From positions 1 through 33,272 of the forward strand of contig SUWC01000034.1 of the NCBI GenBank assembly GCA_015061665.1: DNA of 33,272 nucleotides, in the 5' to 3' direction. Below the pieces are notes generated by a model, which made no database searches, was not told the DNA's origin, and was given only the letters and a program-made list of their open reading frames with translations. The number at the start of each line of letters is the position of its first letter. Position 1 is the stretch's first letter. A program made the translations under genes and the position numbers. This DNA comes from Lentisphaerota bacterium. GTDB lineage: Bacteria; Verrucomicrobiota; Kiritimatiellia; RFP12; UBA1067. Below, piece after piece: positions 8,074 to 17,192 of the stretch.

Positions 8074-8778
8074 ATGCCGGGGGAAAACGTCATCGAGCGC
8101 GATGCGTACCTGCTGGCCGGTCCGACGGCCAGCGGCAAGAGCGCAATCGCGGCGGAACTGGCGCGGGAGATGGGCGCGCGCATACTGAGCGCGGACTCGA
8201 TGCTCGTCTACCGCGGGATGGACATTGGAACCGCGAAGCCGCCTCGATCCGAGATAGAGGAGTTCGGCATGGGCGGAGTCGATGTCGTCACTCCGGCCGA
8301 GGAGTTTTCCTCTGGCGCATGGCTGCGCGCCGCGTACGACTGGGTGCGCGGGGTTCCGCCGGATGTCCCGATTGTCATTGTCGGAGGGACCGGGCTCTAC
8401 TTTTCGGCGCTTCTGCGCGGACTCGACCGCCGGTGGGAGACCCCGCCTCCGGAATATCCCGTCATTAAGATTGACCGAGCTGTTGTCCGCGAGCGTATTG
8501 CCGCGCGGCTGGACGACATGTTCCTTGCCGGACTGGAGGCCGAGAAGCGCCGTCTCCACGAGGAGTACCCGGTATGGTCGCGAACGGCCGCGCTGGCGAT
8601 AGGATACCGAGAGGGCGACGACAGGAACAAGATCTTCGTGCGGACGTGTCAGCTCGCAAAGCGTCAGGACACGTGGTTCCGCCACCAGGCTACGCCGATA
8701 TACGTCGAGCCCGCTGTCGATGCCGTGCGCAGATGCTGGCGCGAGCGCGGCCCGTGGAAGGTTCGTTTTATGCTATAA
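8074..8778 (+). CDS. miaA: tRNA dimethylallyltransferase MiaA, internally shortened
   Basis: MiaA adds dimethylallyl to A37 of tRNAs reading codons that start with U. At 234 residues it is well below the usual 300 or so. Present are the P-loop GPTASGKS (16-23), DSMLVYRGMDIGTAKP (41-56), GGTGLYF (104-110), and the C-terminal AIGYRE plus AKRQDTWFR (195-203). Missing is the middle block that normally follows GGTGLYF, with the DP..A and D.QR..RALE motifs. That block contacts the tRNA in known structures. The frame is continuous, so this is a genuine in-frame shortening and not a frameshift. The stop codon lies inside the -10 element of the ilvD promoter. Confidence 0.88.
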   Translation: MPGENVIERDAYLLAGPTASGKSAIAAELAREMGARILSADSMLVYRGMDIGTAKPPRSEIEEFGMGGVDVVTPAEEFSSGAWLRAAYDWVRGVPPDVPIVIVGGTGLYFSALLRGLDRRWETPPPEYPVIKIDRAVVRERIAARLDDMFLAGLEAEKRRLHEEYPVWSRTAALAIGYREGDDRNKIFVRTCQLAKRQDTWFRHQATPIYVEPAVDAVRRCWRERGPWKVRFML

Positions 8779-8779
8779 T
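8771..8779 (+). promoter_or_regulatory. Extended -10 promoter of ilvD
   Basis: TGCTATAAT is a perfect extended -10 and its hexamer (8774-8779) contains the TAA stop of miaA. No clear -35 is present. A start near 8786 gives a leader of about 22 bases with AGGAG before the ilvD ATG. Confidence 0.6.
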
Positions 8780-8808
8780 ATACAGCTAAGAAAGGTTAGG
8801 AGTACAAA

Positions 8809-10485
8809 ATGATATCCGATCAGGTCAAGGCGGGCAAGGAAAGGGCTCCGCATCGCAGTCTCTTCTTCGCGACAGGCATGAAGCGTGCCGACATAAAGAA
8901 GCCGTTCATCGGCATCTGCAACAGCTACGAGAGCTTCGTCCCAGGACATTGCCACCTCAACAAGGTCGGCCAGTACCTCAAGAAGTGCATTGAGGAGGCC
9001 GGTGGCGTGGCGATGGAGTTCAACACGATCGCCGTCTGCGACGGCATAGCCATGGGGCACTCCGGCATGAAGTACTCGCTCCCCAGCCGCGAGCTCATCG
9101 CCGACAGCGTCGAGTCCATCGCCCGCGCGCATTGCTTCGACGCGATGATCTGCGTCCCCAACTGCGACAAGATCGTCCCCGGCATGCTCATCGGCGCGCT
9201 TCGCGTCAACATCCCCACGATTTTCGCCTCCGGCGGCCCGATGGCCCCAGGCAAGAACCCGCTCACGGGCGCTGACAGCGACCTCAACTCCGTCTTCGAG
9301 GGCGTAGGCGCGGAGAACGCGGGCAAGATTTCCGCAAAGGACCTCGAGAAGATCGAGGAGACGAGCTGCCCCGGCTGCGGCAGCTGCTCGGGCATGTTCA
9401 CGGCCAACTCGATGAACTGCCTCTACGAGGCGCTCGGCGTTGCGCTGCCGGGCAACGGCACGATTCTCGCAACCAACCCCAGGCGCGCCGACCACTACAA
9501 GGCCAGTGCAAGGCGCATCGTCGAGATGGCCAAGAAGGGCGGACCCCTCCCGCGCGAGCTCGTCACGCGCGACTCGCTCGACAACGCGCTTACGCTCGAC
9601 ATGGCGATGGGAGGCTCGACCAACACCGTCCTCCACACCCTCGCGATAGCGCGCGAGGCCGACGTTGAATTTTCGCTCGAGCGCATGAACGAGATATCCG
9701 CCGCGACGCCGTACGTCTGCAAGCTCGCTCCGTCCGGGCACTACCACGTCAGCGACCTTGACCGCGCCGGCGGAATCATGGCGATCCTCAGGCGCGTGCG
9801 CGACGCGGGCGCGAAATACCTCCACCTCGACACGCCCACGGTGTCCGGCAAGACGCTCGGCGCGCAGATCCGCAAGGCGAAGATATCCGACAAGGACGTC
9901 ATCCGCACCGTCGAGAACGCCTATTCGAAGGACGGCGGGCTCGCCGTGCTCTGGGGCAACCTCGCGACCGCCGGTTCCGTCGTCAAGAAGGGCGGCGTCG
10001 CGCCGTCCATGATGAAGTTCACGGGCAAGGCAATCTGCTTCGACAGCCAGGAGGATGCCTGCAAGGGCATTCTCGGCGGCAAGGTGAAGCCTGGGCACGT
10101 CGTCGTCATACGCTACGAGGGACCGAAGGGCGGCCCCGGCATGCAGGAGATGCTTGCGCCCACGTCGTACATCATCGGCGCGGGGCTGGGCGAATCCGTC
10201 GCGCTCATCACGGACGGACGCTTCTCCGGCGCGACGCACGGCGCGTGCGTGGGCCACGTTTCGCCCGAGGCGGCGGAAGGCGGCCTCATCGGACTCCTCA
10301 AGAACGGGGACGAGATTACGATCGACATCCCGAAGCGCTCCATCAACGCCAACCTCTCGAAGAGCGAGATTGCCGCGCGCGCGAAGAAGGCGAAGAAGTG
10401 GTCGCCGCGCATCAAGGGCGGATGGCTCGAGCGCTACGCGAAACTGGTCGGCAATGCGTCCACAGGCGCCAGTTTGAAGGCTTGA
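8809..10485 (+). CDS. ilvD: Dihydroxy-acid dehydratase IlvD
   Basis: This iron-sulfur dehydratase converts 2,3-dihydroxy-isovalerate and dihydroxy-methylvalerate to the keto acids that give valine, leucine and isoleucine. The 558 residues match the family length. Conserved cluster regions are [25 protein letters not shown] and [19 protein letters not shown]. The later blocks [23 protein letters not shown] and [11 protein letters not shown] are also present. The ED dehydratase (Edd) is a paralogue, but these motifs and the length favour IlvD. It has its own promoter and an AGGAG binding site. No other branched-chain genes are adjacent. Confidence 0.95.
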   Translation: MISDQVKAGKERAPHRSLFFATGMKRADIKKPFIGICNSYESFVPGHCHLNKVGQYLKKCIEEAGGVAMEFNTIAVCDGIAMGHSGMKYSLPSRELIADSVESIARAHCFDAMICVPNCDKIVPGMLIGALRVNIPTIFASGGPMAPGKNPLTGADSDLNSVFEGVGAENAGKISAKDLEKIEETSCPGCGSCSGMFTANSMNCLYEALGVALPGNGTILATNPRRADHYKASARRIVEMAKKGGPLPRELVTRDSLDNALTLDMAMGGSTNTVLHTLAIAREADVEFSLERMNEISAATPYVCKLAPSGHYHVSDLDRAGGIMAILRRVRDAGAKYLHLDTPTVSGKTLGAQIRKAKISDKDVIRTVENAYSKDGGLAVLWGNLATAGSVVKKGGVAPSMMKFTGKAICFDSQEDACKGILGGKVKPGHVVVIRYEGPKGGPGMQEMLAPTSYIIGAGLGESVALITDGRFSGATHGACVGHVSPEAAEGGLIGLLKNGDEITIDIPKRSINANLSKSEIAARAKKAKKWSPRIKGGWLERYAKLVGNASTGASLKA

Positions 10486-10529
10486 ACGGGCATTTTCGCA
10501 CAAGATTTGCGAGAAAACGGGCTTCATCA

Positions 10530-10558
10530 TTGATTAGATCGCTTCTTTTTGATAAAAT
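10530..10558 (+). promoter_or_regulatory. Promoter of the biotin-dependent carboxylase gene (TTGATT-17-TAAAAT)
   Basis: TTGATT at 10530-10535 and an extended -10, TGATAAAAT at 10550-10558, are separated by exactly 17 bases. The predicted start near 10565 lies only about 10 bases before the chosen ATG at 10575. No Shine-Dalgarno sequence is seen, so the mRNA would be nearly leaderless. Confidence 0.6.
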
Positions 10559-10574
10559 GGCAACAGAAACGAAG

Positions 10575-12278
10575 ATGAATACGAACAAGAAGATCAGAAT
10601 TACCGATACCACGCTGCGCGACGCGCACCAGAGTCTTTGGGCCACGCGCATGCGTACGGACGACATACTGAAGATCGCCGAGGAAATCGACGGTGCGGGC
10701 TATTACTCCCTGGAATGCTGGGGCGGCGCCACGTTCGACGTGTGCATGCGCTTCCTGCGCGAGAATCCGTGGGAGAGGCTGCGCCAGATCAAGAAGGTGT
10801 GCGTCAAGACTCCGCTCCAGATGCTTTTCCGCGGGCAGAACATCCTCGGCTACAAGCACTATCCAGACGACATCGTGGAGCGCTTCACCGCGCTTGCGTG
10901 CGAGAACGGGATGGACATCTTCCGCGTGTTCGACGCGCTGAACGACCCGCGCAACCTTGAGATGGCCATAAAGTCCGTCAAGAAGTACGGCGGCCACGCC
11001 CAGGGCACCATCTGCTACACGACTTCGCCCGTCCACACGGTCGAGAAGTACGTCAGCCTCGCCAAGGAGCAGGAGGCGATGGGCATAGATTCGCTCTGCA
11101 TCAAGGACATGGCCGGAATCCTCACGCCTGGGGCGGCGCGCGAGCTCGTCTCGGCGCTTGTCAAGGCGATGCCCGAGATGCCGATACAGATACATTCCCA
11201 CATGACGAGCGGAATGGCCTCTGCGATGTACATGGCTGCGGCGGAAGCCGGCGCCGGGTGCATCGACTGCGCTATTTCGACGATGAGTTCGTTCTCCAGC
11301 CAGCCGCCGACGGAGTCCATGGTCTCGATCCTCGAGTCCGAGGGCTTCGACACGGGCCTCGACAAGGCGAAGCTTGCGAAGATCAACGCCTACTTCAAGG
11401 AGCTCAAGGCGAAGCGCCAGCCCGCGTCGTCCGCAAAGGTCGAGCCCGTCGACGCGGGAGTGCTCGTCCACGCGATCCCCGGCGGCATGATCTCCAACCT
11501 CCGCTCGCAGCTTGCCCAGCAGGATGCGCTCGACCGTCTGCCCGAGGTCCTTGAGGAGCTGCCGAAGACGCGCGCCGACATGGGCTATCCCCCGCTCGTG
11601 ACACCGACCTCGCAGATCGTCGGCGTACAGAGCGTCCTGAACGTCCTCTCCGGCAGCCGCTACTCCATGGTGACGGACGAGACGAAGCGCTATGCGGCAG
11701 GCTACTACGGGCGCACTCCCGCGCCCATCGAGCCGGAGCTGCGCAAGCGCCTGTGCGGCGACCTTGAGCCGATAGACTGCCGTCCGGCGGACCTGCTCAA
11801 GCCAGGCCTGCTCATGGCCGCGGCGGAACTGCCGCCATATACGATCAAGGCGGAGGAGGACATCCTTTCCTACGCGCTCTTCCCCGAGGTTGCGCTCGGC
11901 TACTTCAAGTGGCGCAACGCCGACCCCGCGAAGCGCGAGCCGATTCCCGCGGACGTCGAGGAGGCGAAGAAGGCCTCGGCGGCTGTTGCCGCGGCTGCTC
12001 CCGCCGCCGGTGCGCCGAAGGCAGACGCCGCGTCGTCCGTCCCCGCTGGCACCCAGGTGCTTGCGCCGCTGAACGGAACGTTCTACCGCTCCGACGCGCC
12101 CGGCAAGCCGCAGATGGCGGCTGACGGCGCTGCGGTCAAGGAAGGCGACGCCGTGTGCGTCGTCGAGGCGATGAAGCTTTTCAACCCGATAAAGGCTACT
12201 GCGAACGGAAAGATCACGTTCCTTGTCGAGCACGGCAAGGCGGTGTCGAAGGGACAGGTCTTGGCGGTGATCGCATAG
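10575..12278 (+). CDS. Pyruvate carboxylase subunit B / oxaloacetate decarboxylase alpha subunit
   Basis: A 567-residue biotin-carrying carboxyltransferase that moves CO2 between biotin and pyruvate/oxaloacetate. The N-terminal TIM barrel opens with RITDTTLRDAHQSLWATRM and has the metal-site HSHMTSG. A conserved C-terminal PycB-type domain follows, then an Ala/Pro-rich linker (about 460-490). It ends in a biotinyl domain with EAMKLF (biotinylated K534). Neither a biotin carboxylase nor the membrane beta/gamma decarboxylase subunits are nearby, so the direction of the reaction is open. I chose the ATG at 10575; an ATG at 10557 overlaps the promoter -10. A longer in-frame extension runs over ilvD and is discounted. 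Confidence 0.9.
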   Translation: MNTNKKIRITDTTLRDAHQSLWATRMRTDDILKIAEEIDGAGYYSLECWGGATFDVCMRFLRENPWERLRQIKKVCVKTPLQMLFRGQNILGYKHYPDDIVERFTALACENGMDIFRVFDALNDPRNLEMAIKSVKKYGGHAQGTICYTTSPVHTVEKYVSLAKEQEAMGIDSLCIKDMAGILTPGAARELVSALVKAMPEMPIQIHSHMTSGMASAMYMAAAEAGAGCIDCAISTMSSFSSQPPTESMVSILESEGFDTGLDKAKLAKINAYFKELKAKRQPASSAKVEPVDAGVLVHAIPGGMISNLRSQLAQQDALDRLPEVLEELPKTRADMGYPPLVTPTSQIVGVQSVLNVLSGSRYSMVTDETKRYAAGYYGRTPAPIEPELRKRLCGDLEPIDCRPADLLKPGLLMAAAELPPYTIKAEEDILSYALFPEVALGYFKWRNADPAKREPIPADVEEAKKASAAVAAAAPAAGAPKADAASSVPAGTQVLAPLNGTFYRSDAPGKPQMAADGAAVKEGDAVCVVEAMKLFNPIKATANGKITFLVEHGKAVSKGQVLAVIA

Positions 12279-12320
12279 CGCAAAACCAAACAATATAGAC
12301 TAACGACAAGGAGGCTAAAA

Positions 12321-13835
12321 ATGTCGAAGGACAAACCCAGAATTCTGATAGTAACGCCGGAGATAACGTATCTTCCGGAGGGAATGGGCAACCTTGCGGG
12401 CAAGATGTCCGCCAAGGCCGGAGGCATGGCGGATGTTTCAGCCTCCTTGACCGCTGCGCTCTACGGGCTCGGCGCCGACGTTCACGTTGCGCTGCCGCAC
12501 TACAGGCGCATGTTCCACATCGAGACGGCGCAGCTGGTCTCCGAGGAACTGCGCAAGTACAAGAGCCACCTCTCAGACGAGCGCATACACCTCGCGGAGG
12601 ACCGCTGCTTCTACTACCGCGACACGGTCTACGACCGCGGCGACGGCAACGTGAAGCTGGCCCTCGCCTTCCAGCGCGAGGTGATCAACAACATCATCCC
12701 CCACGTGCAGCCCGACCTCATCCACTGCAACGACTGGATGACCGGCCTTGTCCCTGCGGCGGCAAGGCGCATGGGCATCCCCTGCCTCTTCACGGTGCAC
12801 AACATCCACACGCAGAAGCTCACGCTCGCGCAGGTGGAGGACGCGGGAATCGACGCGGCTGAGTTCTGGTCCAACCTCTACTACAGCTATCCGCCGTATT
12901 CCTACGAGGAGTCTCGCAACAACAACCAGATCGACCTTCAGGCGTCCGGCTGCTTCGCCGCCCACTTCATCAACACCGTCTCGCCGACGTTCCTCCAGGA
13001 GATCGTCAACGGATGGCACTCGTTCGTCCCCGACGCGATCCGCAATGAGATGCGCAGCAAGTACAACGCAGGCTGCGCGGCGGGCATCCTGAACGCGCCG
13101 GACGCGGCGGACAACCCCGTGACGGACGACAAGATACCGTTCAAGTACGGACCCGACAACCACTGGGACATGAAGCGCAAGAACAAGCTCGCGCTCCAGC
13201 ACGCGCTCGGGCTTGACGAGAACGCGGACGCCCCGCTCTTCTTCTGGCCCAGCCGCCTCGATCCCGTGCAGAAGGGTCCGCAGCTGCTGACGGACATCAT
13301 CTACCGCTTCCTCGACAAGTACTACGAGCAGGGCGCGCAGCTCGCCGTCATCGCGAACGGACCCTACCAGCAGCCGTTCTGGGACATCCAGACGTTCCAC
13401 GGAATATCCAACCGCCTGGCCGTCCACAACTTCGACGGACGCCTCTCGCAGCTCGGCTTCGCGGCTAGCGACTTCACGCTCATGCCGTCGCTGTTCGAGC
13501 CGTGCGGCCTCCCCCAGATGCAGGCGCCGATCTACGGCTCGCTCGCGGTCGCGCACAACACGGGCGGCCTCCACGACACCGTCGAGCCTCTCGACTGGAA
13601 CGCCTCCAAGGGCAACGGCTTCCGCTTCGACACGTACGATTCGGGCGGCCTCATGTGGGCGATGGACAAAGCGATGGAGTTCTTCATGCAGCCGCGCGAA
13701 GTTCGCGAGCGCGAGATCTCCCGCATCATGCGCGAGTCCGTCGCGCGCTTCAACCACGAGGCGTGCGCAAAGGAGTACATCAAGCTCTACGAGAAGATGC
13801 TCGACCGTCCGCTCGTCAAGCGCGAGGCGAAGTGA
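12321..13835 (+). CDS. glgA: Glycogen/starch synthase (GT5)
   Basis: Transfers glucose from ADP- or UDP-glucose onto an alpha-1,4-glucan. The 504-residue GT-B enzyme has the N-terminal KAGGMADV (a variant of KxGGL, the sugar-nucleotide phosphate loop) and [18 protein letters not shown] and the C-terminal [19 protein letters not shown] with NTGGLHDTV follow, giving the GT5 acceptor/donor site. The N terminus ([21 protein letters not shown]) diverges from E. coli GlgA, as in the GlgA forms of many non-proteobacteria. AAGGAGG precedes the ATG. No glgB/glgC neighbours are seen. Confidence 0.9.
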   Translation: MSKDKPRILIVTPEITYLPEGMGNLAGKMSAKAGGMADVSASLTAALYGLGADVHVALPHYRRMFHIETAQLVSEELRKYKSHLSDERIHLAEDRCFYYRDTVYDRGDGNVKLALAFQREVINNIIPHVQPDLIHCNDWMTGLVPAAARRMGIPCLFTVHNIHTQKLTLAQVEDAGIDAAEFWSNLYYSYPPYSYEESRNNNQIDLQASGCFAAHFINTVSPTFLQEIVNGWHSFVPDAIRNEMRSKYNAGCAAGILNAPDAADNPVTDDKIPFKYGPDNHWDMKRKNKLALQHALGLDENADAPLFFWPSRLDPVQKGPQLLTDIIYRFLDKYYEQGAQLAVIANGPYQQPFWDIQTFHGISNRLAVHNFDGRLSQLGFAASDFTLMPSLFEPCGLPQMQAPIYGSLAVAHNTGGLHDTVEPLDWNASKGNGFRFDTYDSGGLMWAMDKAMEFFMQPREVREREISRIMRESVARFNHEACAKEYIKLYEKMLDRPLVKREAK

Positions 13836-13875
13836 CGCGTTCCGCAGTTTCGCAAACCAGAATAGGAGTCTGTCA

Positions 13876-15054
13876 ATGTACGGTAAGTTCCAGTCGCACC
13901 TGCAGGAGACGATAGCCGACCTCAAGGCGAAGTCCCTCTACAAGAACGAGAAGACGATAGCCACCCCGCAGGGCGCGAGAGTCGTGTTGGACAACGGGAC
14001 CAAGCTCCTGAACATGTGCGCGAACAACTACCTCGGCCTCGCGAACCACCCCGAGGTCGTCGAGGCTTCGCGCGAGGCGACACTCAAGTACGGCTACGGC
14101 ATGGCGTCCGTCCGCTTCATCTGCGGAACGGACGAGCTGCACCGCAGGCTTGAGCGCACGGTCGCGGACTTCACCGGCACCGACGACTGCATTCTCTTCG
14201 GCTCCTGCTTCGACGCGAACGGCGGCGTGTTCGAGGCGCTTCTCGGCGCTGAAGACGCAATCATCTCCGACGCGCTGAACCACGCCTCGATCATCGACGG
14301 CGTCCGCCTCTGCAAGGCCAAGCGCTTCCGCTACGCCAACGGCGACATGGCCGACCTCGAGAAGCAGCTCCAGGCCGCAGACGAGGCCGGCGCGCGCTTC
14401 AAGCTGATCGTGACGGACGGCGTGTTCTCCATGGACGGCATAATCGCGCCGCTGAAGGAGATCTGCGACCTTGCGGACAAGTATTCTGCGCTTGTCATGG
14501 TCGACGATTCGCACGCCGTCGGCGTCTTGGGCGCGAAGGGCTCCGGCTCCGTCGAGGAGTGCGGCTGCACTGGTCGCGTCGACATCATAACCGGTACGTT
14601 CGGAAAGGCCCTCGGCGGCGCAAGCGGCGGATACGTCGCCGCGCGCCAGGAGATCGTCGACATCCTTCGCCAGAAGGCGCGTCCGTATCTCTTCTCCAAC
14701 GCCGTTCCGCCTCCAGTGGCCGCAGCGTCCATCAAGGCGATCGAACTCGTACAGACCCGCCCCGAGCTCCGCGCTCAGCTCAACGCAAACGCCAAGCGCT
14801 TCCGCGAAGGCATGTCCGCGCTTGGCTTCACGCTTGTCCCAGGCCGTCATCCGATCATCCCCGTGATGCTCGGCGACGCGGCGGTGGCCGTGAAGATGAG
14901 CGAGAACCTCTACAGGAACGGCGTCTACGCGACGGGCTTCTTCTATCCCGTCGTCCCGATGGGCAAGGCTCGCATCCGCACCCAGATGTCCGCCGCGCAC
15001 ACGTTCGAGGACATCGACTTCGCAATCGCAGCCTTCGACAAGAGCCGCTGCTGA
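13876..15054 (+). CDS. kbl: Glycine C-acetyltransferase (2-amino-3-ketobutyrate CoA ligase)
   Basis: A PLP enzyme that cleaves 2-amino-3-oxobutyrate with CoA to glycine and acetyl-CoA, the second step of threonine breakdown. The 392 residues are typical of the alpha-oxoamine synthase family. They include [28 protein letters not shown], a DGVFSMDG strand, [11 protein letters not shown], and the PLP lysine K244 in GTFGKALGG. The FICGT and SMDG signatures favour KBL over BioF or HemA paralogues. TAGGAG precedes the ATG. Threonine dehydrogenase (tdh) is not adjacent. The gene is followed after 4 bases by an amidohydrolase, suggesting an amino-acid catabolic group. Confidence 0.92.
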   Translation: MYGKFQSHLQETIADLKAKSLYKNEKTIATPQGARVVLDNGTKLLNMCANNYLGLANHPEVVEASREATLKYGYGMASVRFICGTDELHRRLERTVADFTGTDDCILFGSCFDANGGVFEALLGAEDAIISDALNHASIIDGVRLCKAKRFRYANGDMADLEKQLQAADEAGARFKLIVTDGVFSMDGIIAPLKEICDLADKYSALVMVDDSHAVGVLGAKGSGSVEECGCTGRVDIITGTFGKALGGASGGYVAARQEIVDILRQKARPYLFSNAVPPPVAAASIKAIELVQTRPELRAQLNANAKRFREGMSALGFTLVPGRHPIIPVMLGDAAVAVKMSENLYRNGVYATGFFYPVVPMGKARIRTQMSAAHTFEDIDFAIAAFDKSRC

Positions 15055-15058
15055 TTCC

Positions 15059-16669
15059 GTGGACTCGGCTGTATTCATAGCAAACGGAACGATAGTGGAC
15101 GGAGCGGGCGCTCCGTCCTTTCGCGGTACCGTGGTCGTCGAGCGCGGCAGAATCGCCGCGGTCGAGCGCGGCGACATCGCGCCTGACGCCGGAGCGCGCG
15201 TTGTCGACGCGTCAGGCTGCCTCGTCACCCCGGGCTTCATCGACGTCCATTCCCATTCGGACGCATACCTTGTCTTGGAGCCGGATGCGCCGTCAAAGCT
15301 CGCGCAGGGCGTTACGACGGAGGTGAACGGACAATGCGGCGGATCCGTCGCGCCACGCTACGGCGAGGCGCGATTGTCGTCCGACTGGGCCGCCCTCCTT
15401 GGCGAACGCCTGACGTGGCGTTCCCTCGCGCAGTACCGCGAGGTCCTCGCTGCGGCGAAGCCCGCGATCAACACTGTTCAGTTCGTCGGACACAACACGC
15501 TCCGCTCTTCGGTCGTGGGCTATGCCGGAAGGCTCGCCACGCCCGACGAGCTCGCGCGCATGACGCGACTTCTGGAACAGTCGCTCGACGAGGGAGGATG
15601 GGGCCTCACGACGGGTCTCATCTACCAGCCGGGCAAGTATTCCGACAGCGCCGAAGTCGTGGCGCTCGCGAAGGCTGCGGCTGCGAAGGGCGGCTTCTAT
15701 GCGACGCACATGAGAAGCGAGGGCGACGCGATACTTGAGGCCATCGACGAGGTGATCGACCTCGTTAAGGCGACCGGCATCCGCGCGGAGATTTCGCACC
15801 TGAAGACGAGCGGACGGCGCAACTGGGGCAAGATCGACGCAGTTCTCGAGAAGATCGACTCGGCAGTCGCTTCGGGGCTTCTCCTCGGAAGCGACAGGTA
15901 TCCGTACTGCGCGGCGGGGACAGACCTCGACGTCGTGTTCCCTGACTGGGTAGGCGAGGGCGGCGCGCCTGCGGAGATGGAGCGGCTGCGCGATCCCTCC
16001 CTGCGTGCGAGGATCGTCGCCGAAATAGACGCGTGCGGACGCGACTGGGCGTCTGTTATGATCGGCGGAACGTGGAGCGGGAAGACGAAGCCCTACAGCG
16101 GCAAGACGGTCGCCGAGATACTAGGCGGACAGTCGACGGACGGCACCCGACAGTCGGATGCGGGCCGTCGGATTTCCCCCGGCGAACTGATTTGCTCTAT
16201 TCTTGAGCTCGACGGCTGCAAGACGGGTGCGTTCTTTTTCGGAATGTCCGAGGACAACCTCGACAAGATATATTCGCGTCCCTATGTCCTTGCTGGAAGC
16301 GATGCGTCGCTGCGCGCGCCGTGGGGTCCGCTCGGCGCTGACCATCCGCATCCGCGTGCCTACGCCACGATGCCGGAGTTCTATGCGCGCCTTCGTCGGC
16401 TTGGCTTCTCGCGCGAGGAGACCGTCGCGCGCATGACGGGCGACGCGGCAAGGCGGTTTGAAATCAGGGGAAGGGGCGTAGTCGAGCGCGGCGCCTTCGC
16501 CGACATTGCGATTTGGAAGGAGGATGAGTTCGCGTCCTCTTCGACGTACGTCGCGCCGCACTCCTTTGCGAAGGGCGTCAAGTGCGTCATGGTGAACGGC
16601 GCAGTCTCGTATCTTGACGGCAAGTTCACCGGTGATCGCGCAGGAAGGTTCCTTGAGAGAAATGGTTGA
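15059..16669 (+). CDS. N-acyl-D-amino-acid deacylase (D-aminoacylase family)
   Basis: A 536-residue zinc amidohydrolase predicted to release D-amino acids from N-acyl-D-amino acids. It has the small N-terminal beta domain (IANGTIVDGAG), metal ligands in GFIDVHSHSDAY, and the family-specific cysteine in GVTTEVNGQCGGSVAP. ATHMRSEGD, AEISHLKTSG and the late SDASLRAPWG complete the site. The start is a GTG at 15059, 4 bases after kbl, with no strong Shine-Dalgarno, so it may depend on coupling. The end overlaps the next gene by 8 bases. Acyl and amino-acid specificity cannot be read; cell-wall or dietary D-amino acids are plausible. Confidence 0.85.
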   Translation: MDSAVFIANGTIVDGAGAPSFRGTVVVERGRIAAVERGDIAPDAGARVVDASGCLVTPGFIDVHSHSDAYLVLEPDAPSKLAQGVTTEVNGQCGGSVAPRYGEARLSSDWAALLGERLTWRSLAQYREVLAAAKPAINTVQFVGHNTLRSSVVGYAGRLATPDELARMTRLLEQSLDEGGWGLTTGLIYQPGKYSDSAEVVALAKAAAAKGGFYATHMRSEGDAILEAIDEVIDLVKATGIRAEISHLKTSGRRNWGKIDAVLEKIDSAVASGLLLGSDRYPYCAAGTDLDVVFPDWVGEGGAPAEMERLRDPSLRARIVAEIDACGRDWASVMIGGTWSGKTKPYSGKTVAEILGGQSTDGTRQSDAGRRISPGELICSILELDGCKTGAFFFGMSEDNLDKIYSRPYVLAGSDASLRAPWGPLGADHPHPRAYATMPEFYARLRRLGFSREETVARMTGDAARRFEIRGRGVVERGAFADIAIWKEDEFASSSTYVAPHSFAKGVKCVMVNGAVSYLDGKFTGDRAGRFLERNG

Positions 16670-17192
16670 CGTCAGGAAGATGCTTGATGAAAGGGCGAAG
16701 ATCGTCGCGAAGGCGGAATGGCGCGAGTGCGATGACACGCCGAAGCCAGACGTTTCGTTTGTGCCTCCCATGGAGAGGCGCCGTCTTACACAGCTGGAGA
16801 AGGCGGCGCTTTCCGTCGCGTGGCGCGCATCAGGCGGAAAGATCGACTGTCCAGTCGTGTTCGCCTCGCGCTGGGGCGAGATCGGCACGACGCTAAAGCT
16901 CATCCGCCAGATGCACGACGAAGGCGAGATGTCGCCCGCAGGTTTCTCGAATTCAGTGCACAACGCCGCTCCTGGCCATTTGTCGGTCCTAGCGAAGAAC
17001 ACAGCTCCCTATACAGCAATCGCCGCAGGGCCGCAGACCTACGAGATGGGCCTTCTTGAGGCGCTTTCGCGCGGCCCCGGGAGGGTGCTCTTCGTCTACG
17101 CCGAGGAGACGACGCCGTCGCTCTATCGTCCGCATTTCCCCGATGTCCGCTCCGCCTACGCCCAGGCGCTGCTTCTTGACGTCGCCGGATGA
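16662..17192 (+). CDS. Beta-ketoacyl-synthase-like protein (Ketoacyl-synt_2 type)
   Basis: A 176-residue protein resembling the stand-alone N-terminal ketoacyl-synthase domain found in aryl-polyene clusters. It has PPMERRRLTQLEKAAL, CPVVFASRWGEI, the characteristic SPAGFSNSVHNAAPGHLSV and a VLFVYAEE strand. No complete thiolase active site is visible, so a non-catalytic chain-length or partner role is more likely than condensation. In known clusters the gene sits beside other polyene/fatty-acid genes. Here it lies between a D-aminoacylase (8-base overlap) and a lactate permease (ATGA overlap). Start chosen at the ATG at 16662; a longer form would begin at 16614 inside the upstream gene. Confidence 0.75.
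   Translation: MVDVRKMLDERAKIVAKAEWRECDDTPKPDVSFVPPMERRRLTQLEKAALSVAWRASGGKIDCPVVFASRWGEIGTTLKLIRQMHDEGEMSPAGFSNSVHNAAPGHLSVLAKNTAPYTAIAAGPQTYEMGLLEALSRGPGRVLFVYAEETTPSLYRPHFPDVRSAYAQALLLDVAG

Noticed and set aside
10245..10574. Long in-frame N-terminal extension of the biotin-carboxylase gene
   Set aside because: It overlaps ilvD in another frame, and the family's N terminus (RITDTTLRDAHQS) starts just after 10575.
10527..12293. A 588-codon open frame on the minus strand opposite the biotin-carboxylase gene; similar long antisense frames at 8773-10530, 12573-13925, 13873-15240, 5974-7344 and 31519-32580
   Set aside because: They mirror well-identified genes, have arginine/valine/histidine-rich compositions typical of G+C-rich antisense frames, and show no recognisable domains.
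12261..12300. Promoter for glgA (TTGGCG ... TATAGA)
   Set aside because: The hexamers are about 27 bases apart and lack the extended -10 seen elsewhere.
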